NCBI GenBank assembly: GCA_000697475.1
Contig: JNEU01001130.1
Coordinates: forward strand, 186,001 to 250,000
DNA from: Lichtheimia corymbifera B2541
Taxonomy: Eukaryota > Mucoromycota > Mucoromycetes > Mucorales > Lichtheimiaceae
DNA: 64,000 nucleotides
Direction of reading: 5' to 3'
Shown: one piece after another, positions 1 through 10,958 of the stretch
Numbering within the stretch: position 1 is the first letter of the stretch
Layout: each line of letters starts with the position of its first letter
Made by a program: the position numbers and the translations under genes
Notes under the pieces: model-generated
Told to the model about the DNA's origin: nothing
The model's input: the letters and a program-made list of their open reading frames with translations, nothing else
Database searches by the model: none

Positions 1-345
1 ATGAAACGTGGGGTCTTCAATCGAACAAAGTTGCTCGTCGGGGTGAAGCGCACCTTGGGTGCAAGTTTCACGATCAACCTCGTCGACCCTAGATTTCGCA
101 ATGTCACCACCAGCCAAAGTTAAAAAAAAATTCAAGAGGTCGACCCACGATCCACTTTGGCTGGTGGTGACATTGCGAAATCTAGGATTGACGAGGTTGA
201 TCGTGAAACTTGCACCCAAGGTGCGCTTCACCCCGACGAGCAACTTTGTTCGATTGAAGACCCCACGTTTCATTGTAGAATTTTCAGTTATGGGCATCTT
301 TATGTTTTACATATACTGTAACCATGATGCTGGATGAAAGGTGAC
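1..345. repeat. Palindromic repeat unit P1 (left arm cut by window edge)
   Basis: Bases 88-120 are the reverse complement of 154-186, so the unit folds about position 137. The arms continue outward: base 1 pairs with about base 273. The loop carries a GTCGAC site and a short A/T run. The same core palindrome recurs near 1313, 43186 and 63456. No coding meaning is evident at the fold itself. Confidence 0.85.
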
Positions 346-434
346 CTTTGTTCATTGTCAAGTAGGTAGATCCTGATAGAGCGGAAGATGCGCAGGGGCG
401 TGCGTGTGCAACACAGCTTATTTGCGTGATGCGT

Positions 435-1015
435 CACAATGAACAAACACCACTTACCTTATAGCATCACGCTTTCAGCATATGTAAAAACGTAAAAGTG
501 CCTGTACGTAGGATTGGCAAGCTTGATCGTGAAACTTGATTGACAAGGTGCGCTCCAGCCAGCCGAGCGATATTGTTCTATGAAAGAGCCAACGCTTCAT
601 TGTAAAGTTTAGAGATAAATGCACTTTTATGTTTTTACATATGCTGTAAGCATGATGCTATATGATCAGTGGTGTTTTTCCATGATGAAGTAGCTTGACC
701 ATGATAGAGCGGAAGATGCGCAGGGGCGTGCTTGTGCAGCACAGCCCATTTGAATGATACTTCGCAATGAACAAAGATCACTTGTTATATAGCATCATGG
801 TTTCATCATATGTAAAAACGTGAAAGTGCATTTATCTCTAAACTTTACAATGAAATATGTGCTCTTTCATAGAACAATATTGCTCGTGATGGTGGAGCGC
901 ACCTTGTGAATCAAGTTTCACGATACAGCTTGCCAATCCTACGTACAGGCACTTTTACGTTTTTACATAGGCTGAAAGCGTGATACTATAAGGCAAGTGG
1001 TGTTTGTTCATTGTC
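435..1015. repeat. Palindromic repeat unit P2
   Basis: The stretch around 480-530 returns as its reverse complement at about 918-965, giving a centre near 725. The central loop (about 705-745) carries the GATAGAGCGGAAGATGCG block, which in the other units lies between palindromes. The arms are imperfect, with scattered mismatches and small indels. Confidence 0.8.
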
Positions 1016-1016
1016 A

Positions 1017-1609
1017 AGCAGGTAGACCCCGATAGAGCCGAAGATGCAGACGGACTTCTTTGTGCAACACAGCACATTTGCATGATACTTTCCAATGAAC
1101 AAACGCCACTCTTCATATAGCATCACGCTTACAGCATATGTAAAACATAAAGGTGCCTGTATCTCTAAATCTTACAATGAAACGTGGGGTCTTCAATCGA
1201 ACAAAGTTGCTCGTCGGGCTGAAGCGCACCTTGGGTGCAAGTTTCACGATCGTCGTGGCCATTCTCAGATTCACCCAATGTCAGCACCAGCCAAAGTGGA
1301 TCGTGGGTCGACCTCTTGAATTTTTTTCAACTTTGGCTGGTGGTGACATTGGGTGAATCTGAGAATGGCCACGACGATCGTGAAACTTGCACCCAAGGTG
1401 CGCTTCAGCCTGACGAGCAACTTTGTTCGATTGAAGACCCCACGTTTCATTGTAAGATTTAGAGATACAGGCACCTTTATGTTTTTGCATATACTGTAAG
1501 CTTGACGCTATCTGAAGAGTGGCGTTTGTTCATTGGAAAGTATCATGCAAATGTGCTGTGTTGCACAAAGAAGTCCGTCTGCATCTTCGGCTCTATCGGG
1601 GTCTACCTA
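1017..1609. repeat. Palindromic repeat unit P3
   Basis: Long near-perfect palindrome centred near 1313: 1017-1075 pairs with about 1561-1609, and 1153-1290 pairs with 1336-1474. A transcript would form a hairpin with arms of nearly 300 bp. It is the best preserved unit on the left and nearly identical to the unit centred at 63456. Confidence 0.9.
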
Positions 1610-2990
1610 CTTGACAATGAACAAAGACCACTTGCCATATAGCATCACGCTTACAGCATAGCCAAAACATGGAGGCTCCTGTTTCTCCAAATCTCCATAG
1701 TGATGTGTAGAGGCTTTATGAGAACGATATTGATCAGCATGCCCGAGAGCACCTCCTGACCAAGTTTCGACGTCCCCACCAGCAATATCGGCGCGCACGG
1801 CCGTAAACCCTATTTATGTTACCATCCCTTCGTCGTCTCTCCTACATTCAATGTTTTCATAATGAACTCTGGGGTCTTTATGAGAACGAAATTGCTCGGC
1901 GTGGTCGAAAGGATGTTGTGTGAAAGTTTCAGGTTCGAGGTGGGCAATCTCGGGGAACAGGAGCGCCGACCCTACTTTCTCCTACTTTTGGGCTGCCCCG
2001 CATTCAAAATGTTCATAATGAACAATGCGGTTTTTAAATGAATGAAGTTGATCAACATGACTCAGAGAACACTCTTACCAAGTTTCAAGTTCAAGTTGGG
2101 GAATCCCAAGAAACTACATACTAAATGACTTTTTCATAAATCCGGCGCTTTCCCAATTTCCGCCCATCATAGTAAACCCCACATTATACCCTCCCATTCA
2201 AAACTTTTAAATGAAGTGTGGGCTCTTTATTAATACAAAGTTGTTCAGCATGTCCTGAAGCACATTGTGTGAAAGTTTGAGGTTCGAGATAGGCAATCCT
2301 AATATCATGCATTGATATCAGTGATATGTGATATGTCTGACTGCCTGACAGATTTAATTTCCACCTCTTCCACATCCCTCTCCCTCCTCCCATTCTCAAC
2401 TGTTGCTCCATTCAAGTACAACTACCACCTGCGAACGATTGCCCTGTTTCAACCCATCATGTCAACCCTACGATTGCCTTGATCCGATAGTCTTTGACTG
2501 AATGACAACTTCAAGGCGTGTGCACCTCACTACAACACCCGCGTTTCTTGACACACCACACGCTCTTGTACATTCCTCTACCACGATCAAGAATAACAGC
2601 GTTCATTACAGCAGTTGTCTTTAGCATGTCCATGCTCCATTGTCTCAAGCAGCGTTCTTTACTTGCAGCAACTTGGCTTACAGCCTTTTGCACATGAGCA
2701 GCAGATAGCTATTGTATAGTAGCAGCTTTATTTACGCGTATCAACTTGCTTTCAAATACATACGAGTCCCTATGGAAATGGATTTGGATATTGCTTTGGA
2801 ACATGGGATGGATGGAATTGGGTATATGGACCTGGTTGGTTTCTTTGGCTGCGTGATGTTGAGTTTGGACGATGCCGTATCAGTCATCAAGCAATACCAC
2901 CAATCTGCACCCGGTTGAGCTGTAATGAGGAAGGGAAAGAGGCGTATTAGCAGTGATCGCATGGTATTGGTTATGGATGGATGGATGGGA
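1020..2990 (+). repeat. Left arm of a long inverted repeat (partner 61700-63750)
   Basis: For most of its length, left position x pairs with right position 64771-x. The pairings 1607/63164, 1798/62973 and 2251/62520 all fit. After small indels the sum becomes 64756-64757, as at 2661/62096 and 2734/62022. Similarity fades near 2990 on the left and 61700 on the right. The two arms are therefore inverted copies of one element of about 2 kb, diverged by substitutions and small indels. Confidence 0.85.
1681..2303 (-). repeat. Degenerate array of a module of about 75-110 bp
   Basis: Four diverged copies of one module start near 1703, 1862, 2018 and 2211 on the + strand. They are related to the copies at 1, 850, 1177, 43048 and 43572. 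Read on the minus strand in one frame, each gives a peptide following a pattern like ETxTQxAxxHAxQLxSxK, ending near an HYE triplet. The copy at 2018-2104 has an in-frame stop that its right-hand counterpart lacks. Spacing is roughly 155-195 bp. No complete gene can be built from it, so it is listed as a repeat. Confidence 0.65.
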
Positions 2991-3694
2991 TCAAGCGCAG
3001 TGATGGGAAATTCTGGCATGTTGCTTTGGCGTATCGTCAGCAGGAAGGAAGGATTATATGACGTGGAGGAGGAGGAGGATGGATTGGATTGGATTAGCAT
3101 TGACAAGAAGGCTTTACAGCCATGATATTGGAGTACTCGAGTCAATGCATGCAGCAGCTACTTTGCAATCATTGATACAATGATGCATTACTATGATGAG
3201 ATGCTGTGAATGACGTTAAAAGGAGAGGGCGAAAGAGAAGCATTTGTCTCAAGTCCTGGACCTGCAGTTCCCAAGTTAGGTTTCCCACTGGCATTGCACT
3301 GAGCCCCACTCACTCGCTCACTCACACCCATCCACCCAACTTCACAACACAGCGTCATCACCATGATAGGTAATACTACATGATCATATCACCCAGCGCA
3401 AAGATGTCATGTATCCATCGATTGACAACGAGTTTTCCAAGATGATCTACGTACGCTATGCTGGTATCATCCTATTACGGGTTGTCGATAACATGGATTG
3501 AACTCCCCTTGCTATAGATTATGCATCTAACAATTAATGGCAACTCGATACCCAAATCCCACCAAAGAACACGTTTCTCGAATGAATGAAGGATCAATGG
3601 TTTAATCAACTAGCAGTCTTTTCAAAATTGGAATGAGATCAATAAAGTAAGATATGTATGATGAGAGATGATATGTACAATGTTGATATGGTTT
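2991..3694. other. Intergenic, no gene seen
   Basis: Simple ATGGATGG-type runs lie just before its left edge (about 2975-2995). The rest is AT-rich unique sequence forming the 3' flank of the NOPCHAP1-like gene. No intact coding exon was recognised. Confidence 0.6.
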
Positions 3695-4371
3695 CTATGG
3701 ATGCTTATCGTCATTGGAATCTTCAGAATGCAGCAATTGGATATTGGGTTTCTCGGTACTGGTAGGTTTCGATGAGGAGGATGGTATGATAATATCGTCA
3801 TTGTCATCGCTTTCATGATCGTCGCTCGTGTCTGATGCATCGTCCTTACGCTTGGCTTCAAATACACCCAATCCCAGGTTCTGCAACAGATAGCGCGTGT
3901 GTGTCAATGTCCACCCTTTTTAAAGATCCCATCTCTCTTTTTCTTTTGCTTACCATCTCAATATATTGACCCTCTTGTTCTTCATTCACATTCTCAATAT
4001 CCAATTCAGATGGATCCTTTTTATCAAGCTCGCTGTTGGCAGTTTGAAGCTGTGGCAAGAATGCTTGTACACGGGATAATACTAAACTCGATACACATAT
4101 ATGAATAAAAGGATCCATCATTTTGTTATCATACTTACTATCACTTGGAGGAGCAACTTTGTACATGTTGGGTTTTTGTCGTGGTAACGGTGGAGCTGGA
4201 GGTGCTGTATCCTGGTGTAGTTGATCGTTGTCAGGCTGATCAGTTGCCAAAAGCTTGGCTAGTAAGAGCATTAGAAAAGAGACCATGGCATTGAGTCGTA
4301 TATTTACCAATGGTCTGTTTACGCCCGGGAATATTCAATAGATCGGCTGAATGCTTGGGCGAATCACCCAT
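3695..4371 (-). CDS. NOPCHAP1-like snoRNP assembly chaperone (DUF4598 family)
   Basis: Four exons: 4371-4308, 4258-4139, 4081-3954 and 3880-3695, giving 165 residues. The middle of the protein has the family core: an LSRVQAFLPQ segment, a DIENVNEE segment, and YIEM joined by splicing to NLGLGVFE. The tail is acidic and serine-rich (SDTSDDHESDDNDD). Family knowledge: human NOPCHAP1 (C12orf45) links NOP58 to the R2TP/RUVBL machinery during box C/D snoRNP assembly. A nucleolar or nuclear chaperone role is inferred from this. All introns are GT-AG and the ATG at 4371 opens the only frame joining the exons. It is divergent from the BCKDH E2 gene, with 239 bp between the start codons. Confidence 0.8.
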
Positions 4372-4610
4372 GGTTAGAGAATGCAGGAAGGAGGAAGAAG
4401 AAAAAGTGTGTCAAGCGCCGTTGAACCCAAATCCGGATGGATGATGGCGGCTATTTCGTGACAGTGGATTCCCCCACCGCACAAGGAGCATCTTTTCCCA
4501 CGCATGGAAGGGCGTTTAAATTGAGCAATTGTCATGGTCGTTTTATCTTTTAGAGTTCTCTCTTTTTTTTCGTCGTTTCTTCAGGACCCCCTTCACTTGA
4601 TCATCCAAAG

Positions 4611-6207
4611 ATGTCTTTTCGCTACGCACAGGTCCATCGCAGTATATCCCTCTTGGCAAGACATGCTTCGTCTCGTCACATCACCAAGGTCACCCCTCAA
4701 AGACATCCCCGGATTTTTCTCACGGTGAATAAACCCCACCACCATTCAACATTATCCATGCCATGGCGACGATCTTTCCATGCGACACGTCATATAGACG
4801 CGATTAAGCCTTTTCTCTTGGCAGATATTGGTGAAGGTATCACCGAATGTGAAGTCATTCAATGGTAAGTCTATATACATGCATGTTATACATGAGATAT
4901 CTGATGGTTTGTATGACTATAGGTTTGTGGAGCCAGGACAGACCGTGGCCGAATTTGATAAGATTTGTGAGGTGCAATCCGATAAGGCATCTGTAGAGAT
5001 CACTTCCCGATTTTCGGGTACCATCTCCAAGCTGCATTATAATGTCAATGACGTTGCCAAAGTCGGTGAACCCTTAGTGGATATTGAAGTGGCAGGGGAA
5101 GAAGGAGCTGAAGCATCGTCTGAAGCAGTAAAGGAGCAACCACAACAACCCGAACCACAACCTACACCTGCTACAGAGACTACATCACCATCACCATCAC
5201 CCTCTTCTACTTTACCCGCGGATCATTATTTGCGTACTCTCGCCACGCCGGCCGTGCGACGAGTTGCCAAAGAGAACAATGTGGATATTCGCAATATTAC
5301 AGGAACTGGTAAAGATGGTCGTGTATTAAAAGAGGATGTGGTAGCATTTGTCAATGGAGGAGGTAAGGAAATAACATCAAAGAAAAGGGGGAATGATGGG
5401 ATTCTTATCAAAAATTTAGGATCGTCCGCATCATCGGCTACTGCCACCACTACCACTACACCAACCCAACCCGATCAAGTGAAACCTTTGACAGCGATCC
5501 AAAAGGCCATGTTTAAATCAATGACGAAGAGTGTATCTATTCCTCAATTGGGATACAAGGATGAAATGGAGCTGAATGCTACTACCGAATACCGAGCTGC
5601 GCTTAACAAGTTGGTGGCCAATGATAGCACGGGTCGCTTTGCTTTCCAAAAGGTGTCCTACATGCCTATTCTTGTAAAGTGCCTTTCAGTGGCCTTGACG
5701 CAATACCCCATTTTGAATGCCACTTTGGTGGGTGCCGAATCGGGTGATGTGAGCAATATGCAACTCCAATACCGTGGATCCCATAATATTGGCGTGGCCA
5801 TGGATACACCTCAAGGATTGATTGTCCCTAATATCAAGGATGTGCAAAACAAGAGCGTGTTGGAAGTTGCTTCTGAATTGCATCGATTGGCTGAATTGGG
5901 TGCCAAAAACAGCTTATCACCTGCTGATTTGCAAGGCGGCACCATCACTGTCTCCAACATTGGCACGATTGGTGGCACCTATGCCAATCCTTGTTTGATT
6001 GCTTCGGAAATGGCCATTGTTGCCTTGGGTCGTATGCAAACGTTGCCTCGTTTTGATGAGCAGGGTAATGTCATTGCCAAGCAAATCCTTCCCATCAGTT
6101 GGTCAGCTGATCATCGTATCATCGATGGTGCCACGATCGCCCGTTTCGGTAATTACTGGAAACGTCTGGTTGAGAACCCATTGATCCTTGCAAGTGAGCT
6201 TCGATAA
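4611..6207 (+). CDS. Branched-chain alpha-keto acid dehydrogenase E2 (dihydrolipoyl transacylase), mitochondrial
   Basis: Two exons (4611-4864 and 4923-6207), 512 residues. The first 60 or so residues are rich in Arg, Ser and His without acids, as expected of a mitochondrial presequence. A lipoyl domain follows (KPFLLADIGEGI onward) with the lipoylated lysine in EVQSDKASVEI, about K106. A Pro/Gln/Thr hinge leads to the peripheral subunit-binding domain (ATPAVRRVAKENNVDI). The C-terminal catalytic domain ends with SADHRIIDG, the HxxxDG acyltransferase motif (about H482, D486). Family knowledge: E2 core of the complex degrading Leu, Ile and Val keto acids. A pyruvate dehydrogenase E2 is less likely, because the lipoyl motif ECEVIQW and the catalytic-domain sequence fit DBT. 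Length matches the family. Confidence 0.92.
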
Positions 6208-6310
6208 ACATTCACCTATACAACGACACGTTACTCCCTATTGTATCACCCACACCCCACACATCCTACTACTATCCAAAATGAATTGAGTTCTACATAG
6301 ACAACTTTAT

Positions 6311-7730
6311 TTAATGGGATGATCGTGCATGTCGAGAATCAGTAGCAAATTTAGGGCTTTTGGGTATGGTGGGTTCAGGACGTAGATACGTGGGTGCCAT
6401 TCGCTTAAATCCCTATCATTGATATGAGTGAATGGTGGACACATAGTCAAACTCGTTGACGTAAAACATACCCTTGATGTGCGTGACCTATGAGTGCTGG
6501 TAGAACGCGTCGTTGCAGTATCATCCACATCTGAATGAAGCGTGGAATAAGGTTGTCGTCGAGCAGGAAGAGAATCAGAAAAGTCATCTGCAGTGTCATG
6601 TCGCCACTTTGATATTTGAGATAGTTTGCGGGATGGGAGATAGGAGAGGGATGCCGATGAGGATAACTCTTGTTCTGTCGACTGAAACCACCTTTCAGTA
6701 ATAGCCAAAGATTCTCGCATGGCCTTTCTAGCACGTTGAATCCTTCCTTCAATAGCTGTAATATTGGGACCAGCGGGTCGTGTGATGGTCTTTGGGGGTG
6801 TTATAGCCGTAGCCTTGTCGACACCTTGTTGTTTAGAGGTCTCCGTTGAGGTCATTTGGGCAATCTGTGTACGCATATCTTCGACACGATTGAAAATAGC
6901 ATTGAAATCGGTCAAGGAAAGTGATATCCTATCGTCCTCGTCCGTAGTTGTCATGGGATGCTGGATGCTGGATGATGATGATGCAGGAGGTACATTTTCA
7001 TCGGTTGGTATGCGTTGTTGTTCGTTTAGCTGATTCTCATCATTCTTTTCATTGTCCTTTGTGAGTGATTGTTGTTCCTTTGTAAGTGATCGCCGTGATC
7101 GACTATCCTCAATACTGGTGGGTTCGTTGTCTTTACTTTGAAGATGAATACGACCATCCTGCGTTGGAACACGAGCTGGTAATCTGGGAACACGTGATGG
7201 TAATGCTGAAGAAGAGGGTTGTTTCTTTGAAGGTGTCTCAGTAGTCGTCGTCTCAGGTTTTGCTGATGATAATGGCGGTGGTGGTGGCGGTAGCTGTTGA
7301 TAGGAACGTTTGTCTGAAGAGGTTGTAGTCCGTTTTGCGGCAGATGCTATGGTGGGTGTACTGGCTAAAGCATCAAAGATATCCACTCTTTTCTTGGGTG
7401 CTGCTGCTGCTGCTGTAGACCGTGATGATGATGATGATGTTGTTGTTGTTGTTGTATCATTCTCTGTAGGCTTATTGGCATCCGTTCGAGGTATCCTGGT
7501 AGCTGTTTCCTTTGTTCGCTTGGGATATGCGGGTCGAATATGCCTTGAAAATGGTGCAGATCGTTTGGCTATTTCCCCATATAATATAGTCAGCTTGATC
7601 GTCTACTTGGAACTTGTCTCTTCATACCAAACCATGAATCGACTTGCTCATTAGGGCTCTCTTGCTTTGTGAAATCGTAGAATTTGGGTGCATCAAACTC
7701 CCATTGAGAAGCGTTGTTCAATGTCGTCAT
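6311..7730 (-). CDS. TPX2-like spindle assembly factor (short form)
   Basis: Three exons: 7730-7628, 7568-6472 and 6412-6311, giving 433 residues. The N-terminus WEFDAPKFYDF...DSWF mirrors the Aurora-A-activating motif of TPX2 (human YSYDAPSDFINF...DSWF). The C-terminus, visible only after splicing the last intron, reads YLRPEPTIPKSPKFATDSR, which resembles the segment of the TPX2 central (importin-binding) region. The middle is low-complexity, with a short predicted helix around VEDMRTQIAQM. Nothing matches the long C-terminal repeats and kinesin-5-binding end of animal TPX2. Known role of the family: Aurora-A activation and microtubule nucleation on the spindle. The role here is inferred from the two end motifs only. 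It shares a 129-bp divergent promoter with the C1D gene. Confidence 0.65.
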
Positions 7731-7859
7731 AGGTGGTATGTGTGGAGTGAGGTGTGTGCAGGAACGTTGGCAAGAGAAAAGAGTTCCCTCCTCCGCTTTG
7801 AGCGGGTCGTAATAATAAATCTTTTCTCTCCCTCTTTTCCACCACAGATCGTGTCGACC
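7731..7859. promoter_or_regulatory. Short bidirectional promoter (TPX2-like / C1D)
   Basis: Only 129 bp separate the two divergent start codons, so both 5' leaders and core promoters must overlap here or in the first coding parts. A pyrimidine-rich run precedes the C1D start, and its ATG context is ACCATGG. No clear TATA box is seen. Confidence 0.55.
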
Positions 7860-8613
7860 ATGGATGCCAATCAGGAAGCGATCGCAAAAAAGGCAGTGAA
7901 GGCACTCAAAGCACGCATTGAAGTCGTCAATCGACACTTGGAACCACTCTTGTCAGCACCATTAAGCGAGACCTATGGCAAACTACCCGTCAACGAAAAG
8001 GCTCAGCTGCAAGTACTGCTGTCGTATACCATCAACTCGCTTTTTTACAGTATGTCACTCCCTCCCTCTATCAACCCATCCTTCGTTATCATGCCGTCTA
8101 TTTACACATATTTGTTGAATAGTGTATCTCAAAACACAAGGTGTCTTTCCTCAAGAACATCCCGTAGCAACTGAGTTGGTAAGAGAGAGCGAGATGAGCT
8201 AGCTGTATAGCAACAATGAATACTGATATCATTCTAGGCACGGATAAGAACATATATTGAAAAGATCAAAAAGGCAGAAGGCAAAGGACCTAAACGTAAG
8301 TTTGTGTACGAATCATCAAATTGGATGCTGACACGGATTTCTGTATAGCGTCTATGCAAGTGGACAAGGGTGCTGCGGCACGGTTTATCAAGGCAGCATT
8401 AGCTGACGATCAGGAGGACGAAGGTAAGAGTGTCAAGGTACATAGGTATAGATTCGGTCAGCTGATGAGGCGTCTATCTATGTAGAAAATGTCGGTACTA
8501 AGCGTAAAGCAACAAATGAAGCGGAAGAGGAATCATCAAGGGTGGAAGCAGTACAAAATAGCACACAACAAAACAAGAAACGAGCACGAATGGATCCTTT
8601 TGCCGGTATGTAA
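7860..8613 (+). CDS. Exosome cofactor C1D/Rrp47 (Lrp1) family protein
   Basis: Five exons (7860-8049, 8123-8178, 8238-8295, 8349-8423, 8486-8613), 168 residues. The first 100 residues are helical and follow the Sas10/C1D pattern: VVNRHLEPLLSAPLSE, then AQLQVLLSYTINSLFYMYL and RIRTYIEKIKKAEG. The C-terminal part is charged and lysine-rich (GTKRKATNEAEEE, NKKRARMDPF), typical of the RNA-binding tail. Family knowledge: binds Rrp6 and helps the nuclear exosome mature 5.8S rRNA and snoRNAs. The start was chosen at the ACCATGG site. The last codons run through GCCGGTATGTAA, so a small uncertainty remains about an additional 3' splice. Confidence 0.88.
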
Positions 8614-9128
8614 ACATCCCATGGAGCTTTGTTAAACACGGTAGACTCATGTAAGATCGAAACTAGGTTAAAGCAAGAACTAGATTGTATAATAGAATAT
8701 CATTTGCATTAAAAGAAAGCTGTTACTCAAAGTATTCGGTTTACAAATATGGGATTCTCGGTTGCCAATGACAACAGGGTATATTACCCACGAATGTTCG
8801 ATATTTACCATGGCCATCACTTTAAGAAGGTCCATGATGATAGAATTCCTGGATTAATATATTAATGGGATGATTTATTCAAAAGTACGAAGCGACGATG
8901 CAATGGTGAATAAAACTTGGCTGGGAAACTCCATGTATCATAGCAGGATGAGGCGTCGGAACGAGCAACTTTGGGTGTGATCCTCATGCAAGAGGTATGA
9001 TGGGTCAAGGCTATGAACCGTGTCACACCATTGTGCAACAGAGATCGGGATTGATCATCTTTCTCTCACGGCGGCACGTCGCGTAATTCTTTGCAGGTCT
9101 TTCGTCCTTTCTATCATTTTCTACTACC
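8614..9128. other. Intergenic: 3' flank of C1D and promoter of peroxiredoxin
   Basis: No coding exon recognised. The last 100 bp before 9129 are pyrimidine-rich (TTTCGTCCTTTCTATC), as in many leaders of this window. Confidence 0.6.
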
Positions 9129-9902
9129 ATGGTAAGTGATTCTTGTAAGCTTTAAAGTGATAAAACCAAACTGAATTGCTTACATGTTTAAACTAGGTTG
9201 TCCAAGTCGGTGAAACTGTAAGTGAATCCCGAGCGAGAATAGCGATAGAATATCCATCTTGCTAAAAACAAGCGTGTCTATATGAAAAAAAAAAGATCCC
9301 TGATGCTACTATCCAATACGTGCCCTATGATGCCAACGAGGCACTTGAAGCATGCACCCGGTACGTTAACTGACCACCCAATTGTCTAATGCCATTGGTA
9401 CTCATTGGTCTCGATCTTGTAGTCCCAGTCCCTACAGCATTCACAACCAGCTCAAGGGCAAGAAGGCTGTCATTTTTGCTATTCCCGGTATGTATAAACC
9501 GTTGTGGGATAGACCTAGAAGCTTATTGTGTGTATATATATAATAGGTCCCTTCACGCCTACTTGCACTGAGAACCACGTGCCTGGATTCTTGGAAAAGG
9601 CCGACGAGTTGCGCGCCAAGGGTGTGGACGAGATTATTTGTCTTTCCGTGATTGATGGCTTTGTCATGAATGCTTTTGGTAAAATGCTCGGCGTCAAGGA
9701 CAAGATTATCATGGCTGGTGATGGCAATGCCACCTTTAGCACAGCACTCGGCTTGACTCAAGATTGCAGCAAGGGTGGTTTGGGTACTCGTTCCAAGCGT
9801 TTCGCTATTGTTGTGGATGACCTCAAGGTCAAGTATGTGGGTGTGGAAGATGCACCTGGTCTCACTGTCTCCAGCGTTGAATCTGTTCTTGCTCAATTGT
9901 AA
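9129..9902 (+). CDS. Peroxiredoxin, Prx5/Ahp1 type (thiol peroxidase)
   Basis: Five coding exons: 9129-9131, 9197-9217, 9296-9360, 9423-9487 and 9547-9902, giving 169 residues. The first coding exon is the ATG alone and the second is only 21 nt. The active site PFTPTCTENH carries the peroxidatic cysteine (C58) in the PxxxTxxC arrangement. The later part (SVIDGFVMNAFGKML, GDGNATFSTALGL, GTRSKRFAIVV) follows fungal Ahp1/PMP20/Asp f 3-type enzymes. Family knowledge: reduces hydroperoxides using thioredoxin or glutathione. No convincing organelle signal is seen, so it is probably cytosolic. Length fits the family well. Confidence 0.93.
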
Positions 9903-10021
9903 AATTATGTTGCCAAGTGATGTTGATGATGAAACAATGACACACATTTGAATAAATAACAATGCAGTGATGGATTCATTTTCTCTCTCTTTCTTCTTCT
10001 TTCTTTATCACTCTTTTATCA

Positions 10022-10502
10022 ATGTCTCCACCCAACACCCCAGAACGACGCACTTTTTATCAAGTTGGCGATATCATTACTTACAGACCTCTTGAAGGAA
10101 GTATGTGTACATAGGTCATCTTTATGTATATGCTTTCACCACTGACAACCGTGTCACTATGTAGGACCTTACACATCCATCGGCACCATTGTCGACATTG
10201 TTGAGCACCCCACCCGTGATCCTTACCTGGTAAGAAAAAAGAGGACTAAAGTTTTATCATGCAGACGTTTGACCTTTTTTTATAATAGCCAATGAGCAAA
10301 CGAGGAGGAAAGTTGACGGCAGAGCTATCGAAAGAAAACCCGGGTTTTCTCGTTCATAATGAACTCACTGGCAAAACCTCACGTAAGTAACATCACTGCC
10401 CATTCTTGTATAATGTATTTACTCAACTCGCCTATAACGTCAGTTATTCGACACACGGCCGTGGTCGAACGAAACTACCCTCTTCCCAATGAAAGCAAGT
10501 AA
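10022..10502 (+). CDS. Small protein with Tudor-like (DUF2945/Hva1_TUDOR-type) fold, putative
   Basis: Four exons (10022-10100, 10165-10229, 10289-10382, 10444-10502), 98 residues. The sequence YQVGDIITYRP...GTIVDIVE, followed by NPGFLVHNELTGKTSLI, resembles the pattern of short DUF2945 proteins: a GD start strand, a G-x-V strand, and a Y/F-x-V-x-N...TGK strand. The assignment is by pattern only. The exact function of this family is not established, and none is proposed. It lies 119 bp after the peroxiredoxin stop in the same direction, with its own pyrimidine-rich leader. Confidence 0.6.
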
Positions 10503-10958
10503 AGTCAGCAAGCCAACATGATTGAAACAAGCTTCTTAAGCCCATCATTGCATCCATATCATGATTATCCCTCCTCCACTCTACGTTGAATAAACGTTAT
10601 TAAGCTCCATTATCCATCCTGACATTCTTTTTATGTGATTGGGCTGTGTGTGAGTGTGTGTGTTTCCGGTGTCCATAGGGAGCATTTTGAAAGGAAACCG
10701 ACATTGGCGGAGCGCCACCCATGTGATCAAGCAACATTCAAATCACATTACTTGAATTCTTGCTCATGCATGTGAAAAAAATAGTGATGGATGATAGTAT
10801 AACAAGAATAACAATAGGTATACTGCTGTACGTATATTTACAATAGCGAGGAAAAAAAAGAGTGGGAAATAAAACAATGATCCATGATTGATCGATAATG
10901 CATGTGGGATAATATTTACAAAAAGGTTGACGGGAGGGAAAGGTTGTCAATGATGGAT
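10503..10958. other. Intergenic between convergent genes
   Basis: Contains a TG dinucleotide run near 10645-10662 and an AT-rich stretch at 10770-10910. No gene seen. Confidence 0.55.

Noticed and set aside
1607..1798. 63-residue frame (starts RADIAGGDVETW) repeated three times in the window
   Set aside because: The copies begin at a non-ATG or chance ATG within the repeat. It is kept as evidence for the module, not as a gene.
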